Origin: Planctomyces sp. SH-PL62
Lineage (GTDB): Bacteria > Planctomycetota > Planctomycetia > Isosphaerales > Isosphaeraceae
Assembly: GCF_001610895.1 (NCBI RefSeq)
Contig: NZ_CP011273.1
Location: 434,001-498,000 of the forward strand
Length of the DNA: 64,000 bases
Direction of reading: 5' to 3'
Both the position numbers and the translations under genes were made by a program. Within the stretch, counting starts at the first letter, position 1. Every line of letters starts with the position of its first letter. Shown here piece by piece: positions 1 through 10,449 of this stretch. The notes below the pieces were generated by a model. That model saw only the letters and a list, made by a program, of their open reading frames with translations, had not been told where the DNA came from and did not search any database.

Positions 1-162
1 ATACAGTTCGTCGTCCAGCCGGATCTCGGCGTGGCGCCGCGAGACTTCCGTATCATGGAGCCGGATGGCGTTCGAATTGTCGCGTCCCAGGGCGACGGGG
101 CTCGCTTGGAATTCGTATCGCTTGCCCTGATCGGCCCCTTGGATGACGAACAAGGAGGCCAC
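1..162 (-). CDS. FHA-domain protein, N-terminal part (runs off the left edge)
   Basis: The minus strand has an open frame from a GTG at 162 to the window edge, 54 codons. FHA domains bind phosphothreonine peptides and often read out Ser/Thr kinase signalling. The visible part holds the FHA core: a LFVIQG opening strand, GRDNSNAIRL near residues 27-35, and EVSRRHAEI near 39-47, with the conserved Gly-Arg, Ser-Arg-Arg-His and Asn-type positions. A GAGGAG ribosome site lies about 8 nt upstream of the GTG, which decides the start. The rest of the protein lies outside the window, so its full architecture is unknown. The next gene upstream on the same strand is the methyltransferase ending at 278. 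Confidence 0.75.
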   Translation of the reverse strand, partial: MASLFVIQGADQGKRYEFQASPVALGRDNSNAIRLHDTEVSRRHAEIRLDDELY

Positions 163-277
163 GGGGATCGATCTCCTCGGCGAGCGTGGTGGGCGTCCCG
201 GGAAGTCCGGTGAAAGTCACCCTACCGCATGGCGCACGCGCCGTCAACCGGCGGCGACGACGCGGCGCGAGGGCGTC

Positions 278-1024
278 TCAGCCGGCGACCCTCGTGATCT
301 TCATGGAGCTGGCGGAGTCGTCCAGGACGAACCCGCCGGACAGGCCCCGCAGGAATTCGTCGGCGGCCTTCCGGCAGCCTCCCCAATCGAGATAGTCGTC
401 GAGGATGATGCTCCCGCCGGGCGCGAGGTTCGGGTAGATCCGCCGCAGGCACGTCATGACGGGATCGTACCAGTCGACGTCGACGTGCGCGAAGGCGACC
501 GGCCCGTCGATCTTCAACGTGTCCTGGACGAGCCCCTTGATCAGCGACATCGACCGTTCCTCGGGATCGATGCCGAAGCTTCTCAGGTTCGCCAGGACCA
601 CGTCGTAGAGGTTTTCCTGGTATCCGTAGTACTCGTCGCCGGCGATCCCGAGCGACTTCCCCTCGACGATATCGCGATACCGGTCGTGGACGTCGGCCGT
701 ATCCTCCTCCGTCGGCGGGGGGATCATCCCGAAGACGTCGTAGACGAAGAAGGGGCGATCGGGCCTCTTGAGGCTCGCGATCAGGATCGACGAGCCCCCC
801 AGCGCGCAGCCCGCCTCGAGGAAGACGCCGGGCGTCCCGGCCGCCTCGAGCGCGCGGCAGGTCGTCGCCACGGAGGCCAGCTTTCGAGCCGTGAGATAGG
901 TGAGCCTCTGCTCCCGGACCCGCTCCAGAAGTTTCCGATCTTCCGCACGCAGCGACGCCATCCGTTTGGCGTTCTTCGTCCAGTCGACGAGTTTCTTGAG
1001 ATAGCCCTTCGCTGTGGTTGCCAT
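278..1024 (-). CDS. TylF/MycF-like SAM-dependent methyltransferase
   Basis: A 248-residue class I methyltransferase. The SAM-binding motif I is FLEAGCALGGSS (about residues 68-79). The region HVDVDWYDP followed by LAPGGSIILDDY is characteristic of the macrocin O-methyltransferase (TylF) family, whose acidic residues bind a divalent metal and the sugar or phenolic hydroxyl. The ATG at 1024 is preferred because GGAGAG stands 8 nt upstream; an in-frame ATG at 1123 would add 33 low-complexity residues. TylF homologues in planctomycetes often act in polysaccharide or glycan methylation, but no sugar-pathway neighbour is seen, so the substrate is unknown. Confidence 0.75.
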   Translation of the reverse strand: MATTAKGYLKKLVDWTKNAKRMASLRAEDRKLLERVREQRLTYLTARKLASVATTCRALEAAGTPGVFLEAGCALGGSSILIASLKRPDRPFFVYDVFGMIPPPTEEDTADVHDRYRDIVEGKSLGIAGDEYYGYQENLYDVVLANLRSFGIDPEERSMSLIKGLVQDTLKIDGPVAFAHVDVDWYDPVMTCLRRIYPNLAPGGSIILDDYLDWGGCRKAADEFLRGLSGGFVLDDSASSMKITRVAG

Positions 1025-1216
1025 CGATGGCTCTCCGGGCGGCCGCCGCCGGCCGCCCGTCGGCGGTGGATCCGCGGCGTGGACGCCCGGCCCTCTCCCG
1101 AGCTGTTCGACGATCGAGAACATTTTGTTCAGAACGGATCATTTCGCGGCTCGCGGCGGAGTGCAAGCGCTAGATCGCGCGCGCGTTTAAAAAAATCAAC
1201 GCGGTGCGGCCGGAGG

Positions 1217-2329
1217 TCAAGCCTGGGGCGTGAACAGGATGATCTCGATCCGACGCGCCGGCAGCTCGTCGACGTTCTCGGCCAGGCGGGGGGCCTGCCC
1301 GCCGAAGCCCACGGCGGCCACCTTGCGGCTGCGGAACCAGCCCGCCGAGCCGATCCCGTGCTGATCCACCAGATATTTGCGGACCGCGTCGGCCTGCTCC
1401 TGGGTGAGGGCGTCGGCCAGGTCGGGATCGGCGTCGGGGTCGGTGAAGGCGGCGATCACGACCTCGGACTTCTGCCTGCTGGTCTTGCGGAACCAGCGGG
1501 CGACCTCGTCGAGCCGGGTCTTGCCGACCGGCGTCAGAACCGCGAGGCCGGGCTCGAACAGCTCCTCGGAGGTGAGCGATCGACTCTCGCGCAGGGCACC
1601 GGGCCGGTAGAGGACGAGGTCCCGCTCATAATACGCCCGAGACTCGAAGTAGCGGGAGATCGGCCACGTCTGCTTGATCGCCGTCAGGTCGTCGTCGAGC
1701 GTCTCGACGGCCTTCTCGCCCTTCCTCGTCAGGGCGACGAGGTTGTCATAGACCGAGTCGTCCTGGATCAGCTTGCCCAGGCTCCCCTTCCCCGCGCGGA
1801 CCTCCCCCGCCAGCGCGGCGAGATGCTCCAGCCCGCTCCGGGCCTCGGTCGCGGTCGCGTCGAACTTCCTGAGCGATTCACCCGCCTGGCGCATCAGGTC
1901 GGCGAGGTCGGTCGGGGCCTCGGATCGGATCAGGGCCCCTTCGGGCGCGGCGGGGGCGTCCGGCTCGCCGGGCTTGAGGTCGACGACCCGCGCCCCGATC
2001 ATCCCCTCGACGGCGATCCGCGCGGTCGTGTCCTCGCGGACCAGCCGGTGCAGGGTCTCGTCGATCCGCAGGACCAACTCCACCGGATCGCCGGGACGCG
2101 ACGGCGGGACCACCCGCTCCACCACCCCGGCGTCGATCCCCTGGAACCGGACCCGGTGGCCGGGCTCGACTCCCACGACGCTGGGAAACTGCGCGCGGAC
2201 GTGGAACGTGGGCTGAGTCTGCCAGCGCCGGTTCGCCACCTGCATCAGGCCGAACGCCGCGACCGCCAGCACGATCACCGCGAATCCGACGTTCGCCAGC
2301 ATCCGCCATCGCCCCATCGCCTGCGCCAT
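1217..2329 (-). CDS. MlaD-family (MCE domain) protein with C-terminal OmpA-like domain
   Basis: A 370-residue envelope protein. Order: an N-terminal membrane anchor (residues about 12-30), an MCE domain (FHVRAQFPSVVGVEPGHRVRFQGIDAGVV onward, about 42-115), a helical stretch, and a C-terminal OmpA-like peptidoglycan-associating fold (LTPVGKTRLDEVARWF ... VRKYLVDQHGI ... RRIEIILF). MCE proteins bind lipids in Mla-type transport between membranes; OmpA-like domains bind peptidoglycan. No MlaE permease or MlaF ATPase is adjacent. The start at 2329 gives a normal membrane anchor. An in-frame ATG at 2467 overlaps the stop of the upstream sigma gene as ATGA and would add 46 residues without recognisable features; coupling through that start cannot be excluded. 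Confidence 0.7.
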   Translation of the reverse strand: MAQAMGRWRMLANVGFAVIVLAVAAFGLMQVANRRWQTQPTFHVRAQFPSVVGVEPGHRVRFQGIDAGVVERVVPPSRPGDPVELVLRIDETLHRLVREDTTARIAVEGMIGARVVDLKPGEPDAPAAPEGALIRSEAPTDLADLMRQAGESLRKFDATATEARSGLEHLAALAGEVRAGKGSLGKLIQDDSVYDNLVALTRKGEKAVETLDDDLTAIKQTWPISRYFESRAYYERDLVLYRPGALRESRSLTSEELFEPGLAVLTPVGKTRLDEVARWFRKTSRQKSEVVIAAFTDPDADPDLADALTQEQADAVRKYLVDQHGIGSAGWFRSRKVAAVGFGGQAPRLAENVDELPARRIEIILFTPQA

Positions 2330-2463
2330 GCCCCACCGCCCCTCGCCCGTCGGCCTGGGAATCGCCCCGCCCGTCCTCTTGTAGGTAAAGGGACTGGATC
2401 TATGATTCGCCTCGTCGAGATTCCTGACAAGGTGAGAAGCGGGGGAGCGAGGTGGCATCTCGG

Positions 2464-4083
<1,620 letters not shown>

Positions 4084-4162
4084 CCCTTCCTTACCGGCTC
4101 GGAGCCGGTTTGCTACGGGATTTTTCCGAAGCTTCGGGGAGAAGGGGCCGAGACGGGCTCGA

Positions 4163-4750
4163 TCAGGGCTCCGGGTAGATCGGCGTGGGGTAGTAGTTCA
4201 TGGGGGCGTAGCCGTGCCAGTAGCCCGAGTAGTGGTTGGTGCCGTAAGGGCCCATGCCGTAGGACTGGCCGTAGGTCTGGTAGCGGGAGTCGGGCGTGTA
4301 GGCCGGGACGATCCCCTGCGCCGGGAGGTTGAAGTCGGCCAGGTTGCCCCGAGGCAGGACGCGGCGGAAGGGGGCGGGAGGACGGTTGTAGCCCCTCGCG
4401 TAGGTTCGCGTCGCCTTGCGGGTGGCGGCGTTGCCGACCGCCTTCTTGCCGGCGTCGACCGCGGCGGGGGCGACCTGGTCGGGTTCAAGGCCGGCGTGGG
4501 CCGCGTTGTTCGCCTCGATGGTCGCCGCCTCAAGCCGGGATTCGGGGACGCCGGGGATGATCGGGGTGGAGAAGAAGGTTCCGAAGCGGGATTCGACGAT
4601 CCCCGGGTAGGGATAGTAGAGGGAGGGAGCCTGGACGTACTGGCCGCCGAAGCCGCCGTAGGCGGGGAAGCCCCCGAGGTCCTGGGCGCGCGCCGTCGTG
4701 ACCGAGAAGGTCGCCAGGCACGCCGCCACGCCGAGTAAAGACCGCCTCAT
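4163..4750 (-). CDS. Small secreted Tyr/Gly/Pro-rich protein, function unknown
   Basis: 195 residues with a clear Sec signal peptide (MRRSLLGVAACLATFSVTTARA, cleavage before QDLGG). The mature protein is rich in Tyr, Gly and Pro, with patterns such as YYPYPGIVESRFG and a C-terminal YGQSYGMGPYG stretch. It contains no enzyme motif that I recognise. Small Tyr/Gly-rich exported proteins are frequent in planctomycetes, perhaps as wall or surface components (inference). It stands alone between the sigma gene and the divergent NRAMP gene. The ATG at 4750 fits the signal peptide. Confidence 0.65.
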   Translation of the reverse strand: MRRSLLGVAACLATFSVTTARAQDLGGFPAYGGFGGQYVQAPSLYYPYPGIVESRFGTFFSTPIIPGVPESRLEAATIEANNAAHAGLEPDQVAPAAVDAGKKAVGNAATRKATRTYARGYNRPPAPFRRVLPRGNLADFNLPAQGIVPAYTPDSRYQTYGQSYGMGPYGTNHYSGYWHGYAPMNYYPTPIYPEP

Positions 4751-5054
4751 GGATGGACACTCCTGATGCTGGTTCGCGGCTCCTCCCCGACGCGTCGCCC
4801 GGCGTCGGGGTTCGATCTCATCTTACAGCCTACTACGTCCCGGTCGCGGCCGTGCGACGGAATCCGGCGGGGAACCGCGTGGGACTTCGCGGTTTCGGTT
4901 TCCCTAAATTTTGGTTTCGTCGATTTCCAATCTGCTCTTGCAAGTCGCCGAAACGAGAGTTACATAAGTAGGACCAGATTTATTTAGGGACCAAGCAAGA
5001 ACGGTGCCACGCTCGCGGGAGCGACGTCGGCGTCGTGCGGAAGCGAGGGTGGGC

Positions 5055-7073
5055 ATGGCCGCGGTCGAGGATGTGGGGGCGGATCGACGTTCGCTGGAGG
5101 ACGTCCACGGCTCGGTCGACGTGCCGACGGGCGGTGGGCGGTTCGGGCGATTTCGGCGGATGTTCTCGTTCATGGGGCCGGCTTACCTGGTGAGCGTCGG
5201 CTACATGGACCCGGGCAACTGGGCGACCGACCTGGAAGGCGGCGCGCGGTTCGGCTACGCCCTGCTCTGGGTGTTGCTGATGTCGAACGTGATGGCGCTC
5301 CTGCTCCAGACCCTGGCCGCGCGGCTGGGGGTGGTCACGCGCCACGACCTGGCGCAGGCGTGCCGGGCCGAGTATTCGCCCCGGGTCAACGCGACCCTCT
5401 GGGTGCTGGCCGAGATCGCCATCGCGGCGACCGATCTGGCCGAGATCCTGGGGACGATCATCGCCCTCAAGCTGATGTTCGGGATGCCCATGCTCCTGGG
5501 CTGCGCGATCACGGCGTTCGACACGTTCCTCCTGCTGTACCTCCAGCGCTGGGGGATGCGGAAGATGGAGGCGGTGATCCTGGCCCTGGTGGCGACGATC
5601 GGGGCCTGCTTCCTGATCCAGGTCTTCATGGCCCAGCCCGACCTCGGGGGGATGGCCGCGGGCCTCAAGCCGTCGCTGCCGCCCGGCTCGCTGTTCGTGG
5701 CGATCGGCATCCTGGGGGCGACCGTGATGCCCCACAACCTCTACCTGCATTCGGCCCTGGTGCAGACGAGGCGGATCGGGACCGACCAGCGGAGCAAGGC
5801 GACGGCCTGCCGGTACTACCTGTTCGACTCGACGATCGCGCTGAACGCGGCCTTCTTCGTGAACGCGGCGATCCTGGTCTTGAGCGCGGCGGTCTTCCAC
5901 GCCAACGGCCGCGAGGTGGCGACGATCGAGGAGGCGTACGAGCTGCTCCCCGGCTTCCTGGGGGCGGCGGCGCCGATCCTCTTCGGCGTGGCCCTGCTCT
6001 GCGCCGGGCAGAGCTCGACCCTGACGGGGACGCTGGCCGGCCAGATCGTGATGGAGGGCTACCTGCACCTGCGGATCGCCCCCTGGCTGCGCCGGCTGAT
6101 CACGCGGATGATCGCCCTGATCCCGGCGGTGGTCGTGATCGCCCTGGCGGGCGAGCGGTCGACCCAGGGGCTGCTGGTGCTCAGCCAGGTGATCCTGAGC
6201 TTGCAGCTCTCGTTCGCGGTCATCCCGCTGATCCACTTCACGTCGGATCGGCGGAACATGGGGGCGTTCGCGACCCCCTGGTGGGGGCAGATCCTGGCCT
6301 GGTCCGTGGCGGCGGTGATCGTGGCGCTGAACGGCTATCTGGTGTACGGCCAGATCGAGGAGTGGATCCTGGCGGCCTCGGCGTCGGGGATCTTCCTCGG
6401 GCCGATCCCCCTGGTCTGGCCGGTGGCGGCGGGCCTCGTGCTCCTGACCGGCTCGGTCGTGGCGCTCCTGTGCTGGGTGTTGATCAAGCCGATCGTCCGA
6501 CCCTCGCCCCCCTGGCGGCTCCCCTCGCGGACGGAAATGGACTGGGCGGAGGCGCTTCGGCCGAGGTCGCTGGGGAGGATCGGCGTGGCCCTGGAGCACA
6601 CCGCGGCCGACGTCGAGATCCTCAACCGGGCGATCAGCCTGGCCGAGTCCCAGGGGGGGGGCGCGGAGCTGGTGCTCCTGCACGTGGTCGACTCCCCCCT
6701 GACGGCCCTCCACGGGCCGATGACCGCCGACCTGGAGACCGGGGCCGACGCCGAGTATCTCGACAGCCTGGTGCGGGTCCTGACCGAGAAGGGCTACCGC
6801 GCCCAGCCCGCCCTCCTCTACGGCCCCGACCCGGCCCGAGTCCTGATCGAGCACCTCGGCGAGCGGCCGGTGGACATCCTGGTGGTGGGCTCGCACGGCC
6901 ACGGTTGGGTCCGCGACCTGCTCTACGGCGAGACCGTCGACCGCGTCCGCCACAGCCTCGACGTCCCCATGCTCATCGCCCGCCACGACCCCCAGGCGTC
7001 GGCCGGGGGCGGGAATTCGGGGGAAACCGACGGAATCACTGGGCTTGACCCGGCGATTCGGCCGATTCCTTAA
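5055..7073 (+). CDS. NRAMP-family divalent metal transporter fused to a universal stress protein domain
   Basis: 672 residues. The first 460 or so form an NRAMP (MntH-like) H+-coupled Mn/Fe transporter, with the metal-site motif DPGN in TM1 (about residues 52-55) and MPHN in TM6 (about 225-228), and eleven or more hydrophobic helices. After a linker rich in Arg and Pro comes a UspA-type domain (about 500-650) with the nucleotide-loop pattern VGSHGHGWVRDLLYGETVDRV. The USP half probably senses ATP/ADP or stress and modulates transport (inference). The ATG at 5055 follows GAGGGTGGG; a GTG at 5004 is possible. The 150 bases upstream are unusually AT-rich and probably hold the promoter, but no manganese riboswitch was recognised. 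Confidence 0.88.
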   Translation: MAAVEDVGADRRSLEDVHGSVDVPTGGGRFGRFRRMFSFMGPAYLVSVGYMDPGNWATDLEGGARFGYALLWVLLMSNVMALLLQTLAARLGVVTRHDLAQACRAEYSPRVNATLWVLAEIAIAATDLAEILGTIIALKLMFGMPMLLGCAITAFDTFLLLYLQRWGMRKMEAVILALVATIGACFLIQVFMAQPDLGGMAAGLKPSLPPGSLFVAIGILGATVMPHNLYLHSALVQTRRIGTDQRSKATACRYYLFDSTIALNAAFFVNAAILVLSAAVFHANGREVATIEEAYELLPGFLGAAAPILFGVALLCAGQSSTLTGTLAGQIVMEGYLHLRIAPWLRRLITRMIALIPAVVVIALAGERSTQGLLVLSQVILSLQLSFAVIPLIHFTSDRRNMGAFATPWWGQILAWSVAAVIVALNGYLVYGQIEEWILAASASGIFLGPIPLVWPVAAGLVLLTGSVVALLCWVLIKPIVRPSPPWRLPSRTEMDWAEALRPRSLGRIGVALEHTAADVEILNRAISLAESQGGGAELVLLHVVDSPLTALHGPMTADLETGADAEYLDSLVRVLTEKGYRAQPALLYGPDPARVLIEHLGERPVDILVVGSHGHGWVRDLLYGETVDRVRHSLDVPMLIARHDPQASAGGGNSGETDGITGLDPAIRPIP

Positions 7074-7272
7074 CCGAGTAAGAAGCCCGGCGACCGTGAC
7101 GCGAGACTCGCGAAGCGGTCTTCGAGAGCGGGTCGATTCGCGGTTCTTCCGCGTCATCGCATCCGGTCGCCGGGTTTTTAGAAATACGACTCCCCGCGGC
7201 GGCCCGCCTCCCCCTTACGGGGGCTCTAGGAAATAGGCGAGCCGGCCGAGAACGCCAAGGAGGGTGGAAGCT

Positions 7273-7716
7273 ATGGGGTTGCCCGGCATGAGTTCGCCGC
7301 GAGGAGCCACGCGCCGTCGGGCGGCGCTCTGGACGACGCTGGCGATGGGCTTCGTCCTGCCGTCGGTGGGCTGCCAGGTGGAATACGCCGGCATGACCTT
7401 GCCTTCCGGCAAGTACATGCACGACGACGTCCAGTACTTCTCCAAGGGCCCCGAGTTCCCCTGGGCGAACACCCAGGCGGCGACCCAGCGGGCCCGGATG
7501 CGCTCCATGGGCATGGACGTGCCCGGAAGCGCCGAACCGATCACGAACCAGCGCTCCGCGCCGGGGTCCATCCCCGCCATCCAGCGCCAGTTCGGCCAGC
7601 CGACCGATGTCAACTCCAGCCCGCTGGAAGACATCCCGCCGCCGCCCAACCCGGGCGTCAACCCCGACGACAACCAGGTCCCGGACGAGGCGGCCCCCCA
7701 GCGCAACCGCCCCTGA
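7273..7716 (+). CDS. Putative lipoprotein, planctomycete-type, function unknown
   Basis: 147 residues. The N-terminus carries an Arg-rich stretch, a hydrophobic core (TLAMGFVLPSVGC) and a Cys in lipobox-like position, suggesting a lipoprotein. The mature start VEYAGMTLPSGKYMHDDVQYF followed by GPEFPWANTQAA is compact and well defined, whereas the C-terminus is Pro/Asn-rich and probably disordered. No known domain is recognised. An AAGGAGG site 9 nt before the ATG at 7273 fixes the start. Confidence 0.65.
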   Translation: MGLPGMSSPRGATRRRAALWTTLAMGFVLPSVGCQVEYAGMTLPSGKYMHDDVQYFSKGPEFPWANTQAATQRARMRSMGMDVPGSAEPITNQRSAPGSIPAIQRQFGQPTDVNSSPLEDIPPPPNPGVNPDDNQVPDEAAPQRNRP

Positions 7717-8025
7717 CCTGACCGGAAGTCGACGCGGCCGGGTCCCGAGCCCGGCCGTCCCCCCGAGGGCGACGCCTCCGACGATCCCGGCGCCAGACGC
7801 ACGGAGATCGACGGAGACGCCGCCCTCGGGCCGTTTCGAAGGCCGCCGCCCTCGAATGCGGAGGCCCCCGGACCTCGGGGACGATTCTCGCCCGCGCCCG
7901 GAACCCCGCGATCGAGGGCGAGACGCCGTCCGGGGCGCCCGGTTGACTCGGACGAGGCGGCACCCTAGCCTCGTAGACTCGGCGACACGATCGATTCCGC
8001 ACCCTGGCCGAGGTCCCCGATCGCC
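7717..8025. other. Intergenic region, 309 bp
   Basis: GC-rich spacer between the lipoprotein and the TMEM14-like gene. I see no repeat, RNA or convincing terminator. Overlapping open frames here have Arg/Pro-rich shadow compositions typical of high-GC non-coding DNA. Confidence 0.5.
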
Positions 8026-8352
8026 ATGTCCATGATCCATTCCGCCCAGATCCTCCTGGCCGTCTACATCGCCTTCCTCGGCGCCGGCGGGATCGTGGGG
8101 TACAAGAAGGTGGGCAGCCGGGCGTCGCTGATCGCCGGGAACACCAGCGCGGTGCTCTGCCTGGCCGCCCTGCTCTACTCGCTCCTCGTCGACGCCGAGC
8201 GCGGGCTCCAGGCGGCCGCCATCCTCGCCCTGGTCTTGACGATCTATTTCAACTACCGCTTCGTGGCCAAGACGCGGCGGTTCATGCCCTCCGGCCTCCT
8301 GGCCTTCATCAGCCTGGGCGTCTTCACCTGGCTCCTCATCACCGTCCTCTGA
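8026..8352 (+). CDS. TMEM14-like small membrane protein
   Basis: 108 residues with four predicted hydrophobic helices. The stretch GAGGIVGYKKVGSRASLIAG in helix 1-2 matches the Tmemb_14 pattern (G-GY-K-GS--SLIAG). Eukaryotic and plastid relatives (TMEM14, FAX) are linked to fatty-acid or haem-precursor export; bacterial members are mostly uncharacterised. There is a second ATG two codons downstream (8032). No operon partner is evident: the next gene starts 140 bp downstream. Confidence 0.75.
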   Translation: MSMIHSAQILLAVYIAFLGAGGIVGYKKVGSRASLIAGNTSAVLCLAALLYSLLVDAERGLQAAAILALVLTIYFNYRFVAKTRRFMPSGLLAFISLGVFTWLLITVL

Positions 8353-8491
8353 TCCCGATCCGCCCGACGCGGCGGGAAAAAATTCCGTCCGGAACGCGAC
8401 ACCTTCGTCCTATCCTGGTGTTGAATACTCCATCGGAAGAGATGCGCGTCCCGGCGCGCCGATCGTCGTCCTGAACGGGGGAGCGGCCGTG

Positions 8492-10393
8492 ATGAATGAG
8501 GGGACCGTCGATCATCGCCGAGGATCCGGGAGGTGGGCGACGCTCGCGGCGGCCGGCTGGCTCGGCCTCGCAGCCGTCGCCATCGCCGAGGACCCTCCCG
8601 CGCCCGCCGCCGAGGCCAGGCCGGGCGTGAAGGCCGAGGCCGACAAGCCCCCGGACGCCCAGGCCGCGAAAGAGGTCGTCCAGGCGGCGGTGAAGAAGAA
8701 AAGGGCCAAGCCCGCGCCGGCCCAGCCCCCGAAACGGCCCGAGCGGAAGGTCGTCGCCCCGACGATGACCTCGGCCGACCTCGACGCCCTCGTCGCGGCC
8801 CGGCTCGCCGGGAACAGCCCGGGGGTCAAGCCGGCCCCGGCGACCGGCGACCTCGAGTTCGTCCGCCGGATCTACCTCGACGTGACCGGCGTCGTCCCCA
8901 CCCCGGTCCAGGTCCGCGACTTCCTCCAGGACGAGTCGGCGACCCGGCGGGCCGACCTGATCGACGAACTCCTGGCGACTCCCGACTACGCCCGCAACTG
9001 GTCGCGCTACTGGCGCGAGGTGGTCCAGTTCCGGGCCTCGAACGCGAACGCCCAGCAGGTCCGCTACGACCTTCTGGAAGACTGGCTCGCCGACCAGTTC
9101 TCGCGGAACCGCCCCTGGGACGAGATCGCCGTCGCCCTGCTCACGGCCCAGGGCCGGACCGACGAGAACGGGGCCGCCAGCTTCGCGGCGGCGCACACGG
9201 CGTCGCCCGTGCAGCTCGCGGGCGAGGCCTCGCGGGTCTTCCTGGGCGTGCAGATCCAGTGCGCCGAGTGCCACGACCACAAGACCGACTCCTGGAAGCG
9301 AGAACAGTTCCACGAGCTGGCGGCGTTCTTCGCCGGCGGCCGGGTGCGGCGGGTGGTCAAGCCCTCGCCGGGCGTGCGCGCCGCCTTCGCCGTCGAACAG
9401 GCCCCCCGCGCCCGATACGCCATGCCCGACCTGAGCGACCCGGCCAAGACCATCCCCGTCAAGCCTCGGTTCTTCCTCGCGTCCTCGGGATCGGGGACGG
9501 CCGAGCGCGTCCCCGACGGCCTCTCCCCCGCGCAGCTTCGCGAGTTGGCCGCGTCGTACATCACCGGCCAGGACAACCCCTGGTTCGCCCGCGCCTACAT
9601 CAACCGGATCTGGACCGTCCTGATGGGCGAGGGCTTCTACGACCTCATCGACGACATCGGCCCCGAGCGCGAGGTCCACGGCCAGGAGATTCTCTTCCCG
9701 TTGGCCGACCAGTGGCGCGAAGGGGGGTACGACGTCCGCTGGCTGTTCCGCACCCTCCTGAACACCCAGGCCTACCAGCGGCGGGCGCGTCCGGCCTCCT
9801 CGCCGGCGGGCCGCACCCAGCTCGCCGCCGCCTGCGCCAGCCGACTCCGCTCCGACCAGATCTTCGAATCGCTGGCCGTGGCGCTCGACCTGCCGACCGG
9901 CTCCGACCCGGCCCCGAACGGGTCGCCCCGGAAGGCCGACGGCACGCCGCTCAAGCCGGTGAAGGCGTCGGCGAAGGCCAAGAACGTCAAGAAGGCCGCC
10001 GAGGCCGCCGGGCTGGCCGGGGCCGCCGGCAAGGGGCCCGCTCGCGGCACCCTCCGCAACCCGTTCAACAAACTGTTCGGCGTCGACCCCTCCACGCTCC
10101 CCGACGAGGTCCTCGGCACCATCCCCCAGGCCCTCTTCCTCATGAACGGGCCGATCGTCCACAACCGCACCCAGGCCCGTCCGGGGACCCCCCTGGGAGC
10201 GATCCTGGCGCGGTCGACGGGGGATCGCGAGGCGCTCGACGCCCTCTACATGCTCGTCCTCTCGCGGCGGCCGAACGCCAGGGAGGTCGAGGTCTGCGGC
10301 GCGTACATGGCGAAGGCCGGCGACCGCAAGGAGGCGTTCGAGGACGTCTACTGGAGCCTCGTGAATTCGACCGAGTTCCTCTCGCGACGCTGA
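8492..10393 (+). CDS. DUF1549/DUF1553 secreted protein (planctomycete PSCyt2/PSD1 type)
   Basis: 633 residues. A hydrophobic export segment (residues about 14-32) is followed by an Ala/Lys/Pro-rich linker, then DUF1549 (DLDALVAARLAG ... FVRRIYLDVTGVVPTP ... IDELLATPDYARNWSRYW), a CAECHD motif (about residue 260) and DUF1553 (ADQWREGGYDVRWLFRTLLNT ... QAYQRRAR ... LSRRPNAREVE). In planctomycetes these proteins are usually encoded directly before a DUF1501 protein, as here, 56 bp upstream. The pair is thought to act in extracellular carbohydrate handling, but biochemical proof is thin. GTG at 8489 immediately before the ATG is an alternative start. Confidence 0.85.
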   Translation: MNEGTVDHRRGSGRWATLAAAGWLGLAAVAIAEDPPAPAAEARPGVKAEADKPPDAQAAKEVVQAAVKKKRAKPAPAQPPKRPERKVVAPTMTSADLDALVAARLAGNSPGVKPAPATGDLEFVRRIYLDVTGVVPTPVQVRDFLQDESATRRADLIDELLATPDYARNWSRYWREVVQFRASNANAQQVRYDLLEDWLADQFSRNRPWDEIAVALLTAQGRTDENGAASFAAAHTASPVQLAGEASRVFLGVQIQCAECHDHKTDSWKREQFHELAAFFAGGRVRRVVKPSPGVRAAFAVEQAPRARYAMPDLSDPAKTIPVKPRFFLASSGSGTAERVPDGLSPAQLRELAASYITGQDNPWFARAYINRIWTVLMGEGFYDLIDDIGPEREVHGQEILFPLADQWREGGYDVRWLFRTLLNTQAYQRRARPASSPAGRTQLAAACASRLRSDQIFESLAVALDLPTGSDPAPNGSPRKADGTPLKPVKASAKAKNVKKAAEAAGLAGAAGKGPARGTLRNPFNKLFGVDPSTLPDEVLGTIPQALFLMNGPIVHNRTQARPGTPLGAILARSTGDREALDALYMLVLSRRPNAREVEVCGAYMAKAGDRKEAFEDVYWSLVNSTEFLSRR

Positions 10394-10449
10394 GACCGAC
10401 CCCCACGGACCCGACCGGCCGACCGACTTTCGCACGGAGCAGATCGTCC

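Noticed and set aside
1118-1130. GAACATTTTGTTC, similar to a LexA box
   Set aside because: The spacer is 5 nt, not the 4 nt of the Gram-positive consensus, and no DNA-repair gene is nearby.
4870-5054. Manganese riboswitch upstream of the NRAMP gene
   Set aside because: The region is AT-rich but I could not find the conserved yybP-ykoY core; a covariance-model search would be needed.
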